From Akkermansiaceae bacterium UBA6138 (GTDB lineage: Bacteria > Verrucomicrobiota > Verrucomicrobiia > Verrucomicrobiales > DEV007), in NCBI GenBank assembly GCA_002422425.1, contig DIVG01000073.1, positions 141,142 to 176,281 of the forward strand: 35,140 nucleotides of DNA, in the 5' to 3' direction. The translations under genes and the position numbers were made by a program. The notes beneath the pieces were generated by a model. It did not search any database, was not told the origin of the DNA, and saw only the letters and a list, made by a program, of their open reading frames with translations. This document shows positions 17,150 to 23,470 of the stretch, in pieces. The stretch's first letter is position 1, and each line of letters opens with the position of its first letter.

Positions 17150-17650
17150 TCAAAGTGCCACCTGCCCGGCGGTTTCCTCGTTGATCCGTTTCTGGTCACC
17201 GTCATCAAGAACCTTGCCAGTCACTTTGGACGTGGCATCGATAACGAGGCGTCCGAAATCCCGGCGGAGTTCATTCATCGCACTTTCGTGTTCAAGACGG
17301 GAAGCTTCGCGGGCCTTCTCGATAATGGACTGAGCCTCCTTTATCGCCTCCTGCGTCTTCTGCCCGCGCACCGCCTCGGCGCTTTCGCGCGCTTCGGTGA
17401 TGAGTCGCTCGGCATCGAGATTAGCCTGGTTCAACATCCCCTGGACCTTTTCTTCAGCCCTACTTAATTCAGCCTCGATCGCCTTAAGATTCGACTCACC
17501 TTCGGCGATGCGACTGCGCCTGGCCTCAAGCATCGCGAGGACCGGGCCAAACGCATATTTCGAAAGGATGAAATAAACGAGCAGGACGATGATCACCTGG
17601 GAGATGAACTTCGGCCAGTCGAGCCCAAAGGTTTGTAGGATGCCTTCCAT
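17150..17650 (-). CDS. atpF: ATP synthase F0 b subunit
   Basis: From the ATG at 17650, a 166-residue peripheral-stalk subunit. One N-terminal membrane helix (~15-33, 'ISQVIIVLLVYFILSKYAF') is followed by a long charged helix with heptad character ('LEARRSRIAEGESNLKAIEAEL' onward) that runs up the side of F1 to delta. The family-typical 'FGPVLAMLEARR' joins the two. The frame is open to 17722, but those 24 residues run through the hairpin after atpE and are not expected to be translated. Only one b gene is present, so a homodimer is likely. Confidence 0.93.
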   Translation of the reverse strand: MEGILQTFGLDWPKFISQVIIVLLVYFILSKYAFGPVLAMLEARRSRIAEGESNLKAIEAELSRAEEKVQGMLNQANLDAERLITEARESAEAVRGQKTQEAIKEAQSIIEKAREASRLEHESAMNELRRDFGRLVIDATSKVTGKVLDDGDQKRINEETAGQVAL

Positions 17651-17712
17651 CGTCGGAGTCGCGCGTTGCAGTGAATGAAAATCGGGGCGTCTAAAACAGG
17701 GAACAAAGTAGC

Positions 17713-17735
17713 CCGCAGCCACACCAGGGCTGCGG
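17713..17735 (-). promoter_or_regulatory. Intercistronic hairpin between atpE and atpF
   Basis: A perfect 8-bp GC-rich stem, CCGCAGCC (17713-17720) with GGCTGCGG (17728-17735), and a 7-nt loop. It starts 18 nt past the atpE stop in the minus-strand transcript and has no U-run after it, so it is not a standard terminator. In this position it could shield the 3' end of a processed atpBE message and help make extra c subunit. That role is inferred. Confidence 0.5.
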
Positions 17736-17752
17736 ACCGCTTCGAATTCAGA

Positions 17753-18004
17753 TTAACCCTGAAGGGCCATGATGAATGCGTAAATAGCAACTGCCTCAGC
17801 GAGCGCCATTCCGATAATCCCGATGGTCAGGATGTTACCGAAGGCACTGGGGTTACGCCCCACCGCCTGAGCGGAGGCCATCCCGATGAGACCAATGCCG
17901 ATCGCGCCACCGGCACCGGCGACAGCAAGAGCGAAGTTACCGTTGAACGGGCTCGCGCTCACGCCTTCAGCGGCGGCGGCAAGAATGGTGATTGTATCGA
18001 TCAT
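17753..18004 (-). CDS. atpE: ATP synthase F0 c subunit
   Basis: An 83-residue proteolipid with two membrane helices, taken from the ATG at 18004 that follows AAGGA at good spacing. Helix 1 carries the glycine-rich face ('AVAGAGGAIGIGLIG', ~28-41). The polar loop has R50-N51-P52, and helix 2 carries the ion-binding E70 ('GMALAEAVAIYAF'). The residues after the Glu are A-V rather than the S-T of sodium-binding c-rings, so proton coupling is more likely. The frame is open to 18070, but the extra N-terminal residues do not fit the family. It forms the rotor ring and lies between atpB and atpF. Confidence 0.95.
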   Translation of the reverse strand: MIDTITILAAAAEGVSASPFNGNFALAVAGAGGAIGIGLIGMASAQAVGRNPSAFGNILTIGIIGMALAEAVAIYAFIMALQG

Positions 18005-18083
18005 ATTTGTTCCTTGTATTACTGTTTGTCCGCCACCGCCCACACTTCCTATGCATGGTCCCGGTGACAAAAGGGTTTAAAAC

Positions 18084-18959
18084 TTAATGTTCCTCGTCAT
18101 GAGTTGTCGCCAATTTGATGTAAACGGCACAAAGCAACGAGAAAACAGTGGCCTGGAGAGCTCCCACGAGGATCTCCATGAAGTAGAAGGGAAGAGGGAA
18201 GACCACAGCGGAGATCGCCGCAACCCAACCGGGGAGCCCGATCTTCTCACCCAGATGCGCCATGGTGTGAAGGAGCGTTTCCCCCGCAAAAATGTTCCCC
18301 AGAAGGCGCAACGAGAGCGACATGGGACGGAAGACAATGGAGACCACCTCGACAACCCCCACAAACATGAAGATCGGCATCAGCATGTATTTCAAGGCTC
18401 CGTGGAGCCCCCCTTTCGGCCCGAAGATGTGCACCAGAGTGCCCCAGACCCCGAGTTCGCGAATCGAGAGCCAGAACCAGACCGCCATGAAGACGACCGC
18501 GAGAGCGAGGGTCATGTTGAGGTCGGCCGTAGCGGGGCGGAGGAGCGGGACAAAGGTATAATTTCCCGCTTCGTCTTTGAAAGACGGATCGACCGAAACC
18601 GGACCGATCGACTGACCGAAGCCAACCGTGCCCACACCGGGGAGGAGCCCGAACCAGTTCGAGGCGAGAATGAAGATGAAAACAGTCGCGAGGAGCGGGA
18701 AGGCCTTTGGCGCGACATGCTTGCCGACGATCCCCTCAACCTGCCCGTAGAGAAACTCGATCAGGTATTCAACGAAGTTCTGCCTCGGCCCGGGGATCAG
18801 CTCCATCCGCTTCGTCGCCATACGGGTGAAGGCAAGGACCCCGACCGTCACAATGACGGCAACGACGATGGAGTTACTGATCCATCCCAACGCGGGAATT
18901 GCCGGAGCATTGATGCCACCGGCTGCGAGCAAGGGACTGATTGTAGCAAAGGAGACCAT
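18084..18959 (-). CDS. atpB: ATP synthase F0 a subunit
   Basis: From the ATG at 18959, a 291-residue polytopic membrane protein. The essential proton-channel arginine is R218 in 'SLSLRLLGNIFAGE', the strongest marker of subunit a. 'NWFGLLPGVG' (~101-110) and a final hydrophobic 'ALQATVFSLLCAVY' are also typical. The extra frame up to 19052 is unlikely to be translated. It is the first gene of the atp operon. No atpI is found upstream; instead a CRP-type palindrome (19077-19094) and an AsmA-like gene precede it. Confidence 0.95.
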   Translation of the reverse strand: MVSFATISPLLAAGGINAPAIPALGWISNSIVVAVIVTVGVLAFTRMATKRMELIPGPRQNFVEYLIEFLYGQVEGIVGKHVAPKAFPLLATVFIFILASNWFGLLPGVGTVGFGQSIGPVSVDPSFKDEAGNYTFVPLLRPATADLNMTLALAVVFMAVWFWLSIRELGVWGTLVHIFGPKGGLHGALKYMLMPIFMFVGVVEVVSIVFRPMSLSLRLLGNIFAGETLLHTMAHLGEKIGLPGWVAAISAVVFPLPFYFMEILVGALQATVFSLLCAVYIKLATTHDEEH

Positions 18960-19041
18960 TGGCAGGTGATTTTCCGTCGTTGGGGCCTGCCTTGCGCTCT
19001 TTGGGGATTTTGCGCAGGGCCGACACTGATTGACGGGACGC

Positions 19042-19069
19042 ACCCTAAGCAAAGCCGCAACTCTCGCAA
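19042..19069 (-). promoter_or_regulatory. Candidate promoter of the atp operon
   Basis: On the minus strand, TTGCGA (19064-19069) and TAGGGT (19042-19047) are 16 nt apart, about 80 nt before atpB. Each hexamer matches the sigma-70 consensus only in part, so this is a weak candidate, listed because it lies just downstream of the CRP-type palindrome. Confidence 0.2.
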
Positions 19070-19076
19070 GACGATT

Positions 19077-19094
19077 TTGTGAAAAATTTCACAA
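19077..19094. promoter_or_regulatory. CRP/FNR-family-type palindrome upstream of atpB
   Basis: A perfect inverted repeat, TTGTGAAA-AA-TTTCACAA. Its core is TGTGA-N6-TCACA (19078-19093), identical to the half-sites of the E. coli CRP consensus. It lies in the 172-nt gap between the AsmA-like gene and atpB, centred about 126 nt before the atpB start. It could be an operator for a Crp-family regulator of the atp operon. As RNA it could also fold, but a 2-nt loop makes that poor. Confidence 0.5.
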
Positions 19095-19131
19095 GCTCCC
19101 CCACCCCACGTCCTGCAAGGGCTGGAGTCGA

Positions 19132-20595
19132 TTACTGCCCCTTCAGAAAAGGGGAAAGGAGATCGAGCACCTTTTTGCCCTGTTCGATAATCTCATCCGG
19201 CTTCACAGGAACCTCTCCGGGAGTGAGGAGCCCCTGCGCTCCCTCAAGCAAGCCGCTCGGCAGATCGCCGATGAGAGACTCACCGGCGGCGGCAATGAGC
19301 CGGGCACTGAGATCCTCTTTCGGCTCAGCCGTGGTCCCCGTCAGCTTGAGGGGTGCCCAGCGGAAGCCGTCGCGATCTTCGACAAAAACGAGCCGCTCGG
19401 CGCCGGGGATCCAGCGCATCGTCCCCGGGGCGACGCCCACGCTCAAATCGCCCGCGAGTTCCTCTCCGACAACGTCGACCGATCCCTCGACCCGCACGAG
19501 CCCGTCCGACTGCAGCACAAGGTTTCGCAGTTCGACGCGCCACCCGTCGCTCTTGAAATCCGTCTTCGCCTCGTTCAGAACGATGCGGTTGAAACGCTCG
19601 GACCGGGTGTAGCGGGCGACGAGTTTTAACACGGGAATGGACTCGATAACCCCTTCCGTGATGTGGAGAGTTCCCTCGTAGACGAGACCGCCCGGTTTAC
19701 CCGTGATACTGACGGGGCCGTGGATGATCCCGTTAAGCCGATCCCGCCACTCTCCGGTCACAAGCTCATCGACCGCGATCGAGGAAATATCGAGATCCAC
19801 GTCAAAGTGTCCGCCGTTATCGAAGCCGATCTCTCCCCTGCCCTCGACGTGCCCCTCTCCGTAAATCCCGAGGGCACAGCGATCCACAAAAAGTTCACTC
19901 CCGCGCCAGCGCATCCCGAGCTCTTTAAGCCTTATTTCGGGCTGATCCGGCACCTGCATCGTTCCGCCTTTTCCGCTGACTTCCCAAACCCCGGAACGGA
20001 AGTCAGGTTCCACCGTCGTTCGGACCCCTGCGAGGCTGAAAACGACGCCCTCCGCCTTTTCCACGAGGACATTCGTCGCGGCGATTTGGAGGCGATCGAT
20101 CTCGACCCGGTCCGGCGCGAGGCCGGAGAGCCAGCCGGGGAGCTTGGGCGCGGCGGCGGAAGGTTCCGTCCCCGCGCTCACCACAGCCGTCGGAGTCGGC
20201 TTGCGGCTCGAGGAAAAATTCAGGTTGAGACGGTTCACCGACACTTCAGGGACGCGGACGGCCCGGTCCTTCACCCCGCCGGTCTTCGCCCTGACCCCGT
20301 CGAGAACCAACTCGGAAAACGACGCCTCAGCCCGACCCGTCGCGCTGAACCTCGACGCATACACTTCGGATCCGCTCCACTCCAGTTCACCCACCACCAC
20401 CTCGGACTTCAGCACCGCCTCGGCGCGGTTGGCGAGCCACTGACGGAAGCCCTCCCCGTGAAGCCACGCGTTCAGACTGGTTTTTACCGCCAGCAGAGCC
20501 GCGACAAGAAGGACGAGAAAGACCCCGCCGGTCACGATCACGCCGATGACAGGATTGGAAGGCCGCGGTGATCTTTTCCGGAGAGGCGCTGACAT
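19132..20595 (-). CDS. AsmA-like inner-membrane-anchored protein
   Basis: From the ATG at 20595, 487 residues. A basic N-terminus ('APLRKRSPRPSNP') leads into one membrane anchor ('VIGVIVTGGVFLVLLVAALLAV'). The rest is a beta-rich periplasmic region with repeated strand patterns such as 'RVEIDRLQIAATNVLVE', 'PEIRLKELGMRWRGSELFVDRCALGIYGEGHVEGRGEI' style segments (each discontinuous here) and a late 'DLSVGVAPGTMRWIPG'. This is the AsmA/DUF3971-type layout, a family linked to lipid transfer between membranes and outer-membrane biogenesis. I am moderately sure of the superfamily but not of a precise role. An upstream ATG at 20652 with AGGA before it gives 19 more residues. It is divergent from the ABC transporter gene and upstream of atpB on the same strand. 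Confidence 0.6.
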   Translation of the reverse strand: MSAPLRKRSPRPSNPVIGVIVTGGVFLVLLVAALLAVKTSLNAWLHGEGFRQWLANRAEAVLKSEVVVGELEWSGSEVYASRFSATGRAEASFSELVLDGVRAKTGGVKDRAVRVPEVSVNRLNLNFSSSRKPTPTAVVSAGTEPSAAAPKLPGWLSGLAPDRVEIDRLQIAATNVLVEKAEGVVFSLAGVRTTVEPDFRSGVWEVSGKGGTMQVPDQPEIRLKELGMRWRGSELFVDRCALGIYGEGHVEGRGEIGFDNGGHFDVDLDISSIAVDELVTGEWRDRLNGIIHGPVSITGKPGGLVYEGTLHITEGVIESIPVLKLVARYTRSERFNRIVLNEAKTDFKSDGWRVELRNLVLQSDGLVRVEGSVDVVGEELAGDLSVGVAPGTMRWIPGAERLVFVEDRDGFRWAPLKLTGTTAEPKEDLSARLIAAAGESLIGDLPSGLLEGAQGLLTPGEVPVKPDEIIEQGKKVLDLLSPFLKGQ

Positions 20596-20669
20596 CCCCC
20601 AACAAACGCCACGATCCCCTCCCCCGTAAAGAAAAATTGCCGGGTCCCGCATTTCTTTGTCCTGAGGTA

Positions 20670-20696
20670 TTGCGAAGAAGGCTCTGACCTTATAGA
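20670..20696 (+). promoter_or_regulatory. Candidate promoter of the ABC transporter gene
   Basis: TTGCGA (20670-20675) and TATAGA (20691-20696) are 15 nt apart, just before the GTG start at 20706. If used, transcription would begin within a few bases of the start codon, giving a leaderless message, which would agree with the absence of a Shine-Dalgarno sequence. The spacing is short, so confidence is low. Confidence 0.25.
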
Positions 20697-20705
20697 ACTT
20701 CCGTT

Positions 20706-22397
20706 GTGCTAGAACTCAAAGACATCCACTTCACTATCCGGAAGGGGCGGGACGAAGTCCCTCTCCTCGAGAAAATCAGTCTCCGGGTCCCCACAGGTCA
20801 CTTCATGGCGATCGTCGGGCCTTCGGGTTGCGGCAAGTCCACCCTCCTGAAGCTGATCGCGGGAATCAACCAGGAAACGGCGGGCAGCATTTTCTGGAGT
20901 GGCCGGAATCTCTCCGAAGAAGGCGATCTCGAGCACGCCGAGATCGGCTACGTGCCGCAATTCAGCATTGCTTATGAAGGGCTCACCGTAGAGGAAAATA
21001 TCGAATGTGCTATCCGCCTTCGTGCCGAGACGGAAAATCGCGAGGCCTTTGACCTGCTCGTGGAAACCGTTCTGAGCTCGAGCGGGCTTGAGCCGCTTCG
21101 CGATCGTTCCGTCAGCGTTCTCTCCGGCGGACAGCGCCGTCGCCTCTCCCTCGCCCTCGAACTTGTCACCGATCCCGTCCTCCTTCTCTGCGATGAAGTC
21201 ACGAGCGGTCTGGATCCGAAAAGCGAGCACGAAATCGTCGAGCTCATGCATCGGCTCAGCCGGAACGAACACCGTCTCGTCGTAAACGTGACCCACAGCC
21301 TCGCCAGTCTCGACCTCTACGATTCGGTCCTCGTCCTCGACTCCGGCCGCGTCGTCTATCACGGGCCGCCGCGGGCACTTGAGCACTACTTCAGCATCGA
21401 AAAAGCCGAGGATGTCTACGCGCTCCTCGCGAAACGCGAGGTTGGCGAATGGGCCCGGAGCTGGGACAAACACCACCTCGCCTACTACGAATCGTATACT
21501 GACAAGCCGGTTGTTCCCGCCAACATCTCAGTCTCGGCAGTGACACCGGGCGCGGGTGCCCAGTTCCGGGCGCTCTTTTCCCGCCGCTGGAAAATCTTCT
21601 TCCGCGACAGAGGGCAGATCTTTTTACAGCTCGCCATTCTCGTCGTGTTCCCGCTTCTCGTCATCGTTTTCGAGCTGGACGGGATCGAGCAGGTGCGACG
21701 TCTCTCCGAGGCGCGGCCTGACAGTCTCGAAGCGATCCAGGCCGAAAGGGACGTCCTCACTTTTAATCTGAATCTCGGCGGCATCGTCTCGGGACTCGTC
21801 ATGTTTCAGGTCATTCTCCTCACCCTGATGGGCTCGAACAACTCCGCCCGCGAGATCGCGGGCGAGCGCCAGATTTTTGAAAAGGAGAAACTGGGAGGTG
21901 TCCGTCCGTCCGTTTACATCGGAAGCAAACTCGCCTTTCTCGCGATCCTCGTGCTTTTTCAATCGGTCTGGATGGCCGTCTTCGTCCAGAGTGTCTGCGA
22001 GATCCCCTCGCAGAGCTTTGCCCCGCATTTACTCCTCCTCCTCCTCGTCAACGGGGCGATGACCTCGATATGCCTCGGGATTTCCTCCTTCGCCAGAACC
22101 GCCGATCAGGCCTCCCTTCTGAGCATTTACCTCGTCGGCTTTCAGCTGCCGCTCTCCGGCGCGGTTCTCGCTCTTCCCGAATGGGCCGGGTGGCTCTCGC
22201 GCCCCTTCATTTCCGCTTACTGGAGCTGGGCCGGGATCATGGACGGAACGGAGCGCGACTATTTCCGATACGTCACGGAAGTAACCGACACCTGGCTCTC
22301 GCCGATGTGGCTCGCTTTTGTCGTTTTGACAGGACATGTCGCACTCGGCCTCTTCATCGCCTACCTCGGGGTGAAAAAACCCCGCTGGGATGCGTGA
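20706..22397 (+). CDS. ABC transporter, fused ATPase-permease (ABCG/ABC-2 type)
   Basis: A 563-residue half-transporter starting at GTG 20706. The N-terminal ATPase has a P-loop at ~38-46 ('GPSGCGKST'), signature 'LSGGQRRRL' (~139-147), Walker B with catalytic Glu 'LLLCDEVTSGLDP' (~159-171) and the switch His in 'NVTH'. 'VTSGLD' with the ATPase first and permease second is typical of the ABCG/White group. The C-terminal ABC-2 permease (~300-560) has about six membrane helices, including 'LGGIVSGLVMFQVILLTLMG'-like segments. It should dimerise and export a lipid or hydrophobic compound; substrate unknown. Its last 8 nt overlap the trmH-like start (ATGCGTGA), suggesting translational coupling. 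Confidence 0.88.
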   Translation: MLELKDIHFTIRKGRDEVPLLEKISLRVPTGHFMAIVGPSGCGKSTLLKLIAGINQETAGSIFWSGRNLSEEGDLEHAEIGYVPQFSIAYEGLTVEENIECAIRLRAETENREAFDLLVETVLSSSGLEPLRDRSVSVLSGGQRRRLSLALELVTDPVLLLCDEVTSGLDPKSEHEIVELMHRLSRNEHRLVVNVTHSLASLDLYDSVLVLDSGRVVYHGPPRALEHYFSIEKAEDVYALLAKREVGEWARSWDKHHLAYYESYTDKPVVPANISVSAVTPGAGAQFRALFSRRWKIFFRDRGQIFLQLAILVVFPLLVIVFELDGIEQVRRLSEARPDSLEAIQAERDVLTFNLNLGGIVSGLVMFQVILLTLMGSNNSAREIAGERQIFEKEKLGGVRPSVYIGSKLAFLAILVLFQSVWMAVFVQSVCEIPSQSFAPHLLLLLLVNGAMTSICLGISSFARTADQASLLSIYLVGFQLPLSGAVLALPEWAGWLSRPFISAYWSWAGIMDGTERDYFRYVTEVTDTWLSPMWLAFVVLTGHVALGLFIAYLGVKKPRWDA

Positions 22398-23097
22398 GCC
22401 GGAAAACCTGACAGACCGCAAATCCACGATGACCGCCGACGAGGAGCTCACCGACTTTCTCGGAAGCCAAATCACGGACAACAAGCGGGAAAAAATCACC
22501 GCCGTGCTCAAGGAGCGCACCCGTCACTTCACCGTGCTCCTTGAGGACATTTACCAGCCGCACAACGCGAGCGCCTGTCTCCGCAGTTGCGACTGCCTCG
22601 GTCTGCAGGATGTCCATATCGTCGAGAGCCGCAATGACTACCGTCCCAACAACAATGTCGCGATGGGCAGCTCGAAATGGCTCACCCTGCACCGCTACCA
22701 CCGCGCCGAATCCGCGATCGAGACGCTCAAAGCACGCGGCTACCGGCTCATCGCCACCTCGCCGAACGAAGACGGCTATGACCTCTCCACCCTGCCCATC
22801 GACAAACCTGTCGCCCTTCTCTTCGGGTCCGAGCAGAGGGGACTCTCCGCCTCCGCCATGACCGCGGCGGAGGGATATCTCCGCATCCCCATGTACGGCT
22901 TTACCGAGAGCTTCAACATCTCCGTAACCCTCGCCCTCGCCATCTCCCGCCTCGTCGAACGACTCCGCGAAAGCGGGCTCGAGTGGCAGCTCAGCGAAGA
23001 AGAGAAAAAAGAGCTCACCCTGCGCTTTTACCGCCGCATCGTGACGCGGCACGATCTCCTCGAGGAAAAATTCTGGGCGAGCCGGGGATCAAAATGA
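22390..23097 (+). CDS. TrmH-family (SpoU) RNA 2'-O-ribose methyltransferase
   Basis: A 235-residue SPOUT methyltransferase. All three SpoU motifs are visible: motif 1 'PHNASACLRSCDCLG', motif 2 'VALLFGSEQRGLS', and motif 3 'IPMYGFTESFNISVTLALAI'. These form the trefoil knot that binds SAM, with the conserved Arg of motif 1 acting in catalysis. The N-terminal 'KREKITAVLKERTRHFTVLLEDIYQPHN' region (discontinuous match) and the C-terminal 'RRIVTRHDLLEEKFW' resemble tRNA Gm18 methyltransferase TrmH more than the rRNA enzyme RlmB, which has an extra N-domain. The ATG at 22390 overlaps the ABC gene stop; an in-frame ATG at 22429 is the alternative. Confidence 0.85.
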   Translation: MREPENLTDRKSTMTADEELTDFLGSQITDNKREKITAVLKERTRHFTVLLEDIYQPHNASACLRSCDCLGLQDVHIVESRNDYRPNNNVAMGSSKWLTLHRYHRAESAIETLKARGYRLIATSPNEDGYDLSTLPIDKPVALLFGSEQRGLSASAMTAAEGYLRIPMYGFTESFNISVTLALAISRLVERLRESGLEWQLSEEEKKELTLRFYRRIVTRHDLLEEKFWASRGSK

Positions 23098-23440
23098 CGA
23101 TGAGCGATTGAAGATTGGAGAGCCATTCACTCCTTTCCTATTCACCGGCGATGACCGGCCATAAACCGCCTACCGACCCTCGGCTTCCGGCAAAGGGCGG
23201 GGCGGCGGCGACCTGGCATAGGGCTGAATTTTGAAAAACGGACGGGTAGCTGTTGCAGAGTAGGGAACCCCCACACCTGCTCGACACGGGCCTCCCTCAT
23301 GAGCCGGGCGACCGTCAGCAACCAATCAAGGCCAGGTCGGCGCGGCAAGGCATGAAGAGAAATTATCTCGCCAAATTGATCGGGTAGCGAGATGAAAAAC
23401 GCCACAGGCGGCATGGAGCGCGACGATCCTTCGTCGCCGT
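23098..23440. other. Intergenic stretch with possible degenerate element
   Basis: About 340 nt between trmH and the AddB-like gene. It contains a minus-strand open frame of 90 codons (23142-23414) that I do not recognise. A 9-bp inverted repeat CGACCTGGC (23209-23217) / GCCAGGTCG (23331-23339) lies within it, and a perfect 7-bp hairpin GCGACGA/TCGTCGC with loop TCCT is at 23420-23437. The combination looks like a repeat or a decayed mobile fragment rather than a gene. No terminator for trmH is evident. Confidence 0.35.
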
Positions 23441-23470
23441 TTGGAACCCTCGAATTCCTTCAATCGTGTT

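Noticed and set aside
23142..23414. 90-codon minus-strand frame as a gene
   Set aside because: No recognised motif, no ribosome binding site and very Arg/Pro-rich at one end; kept only as part of an unexplained spacer.
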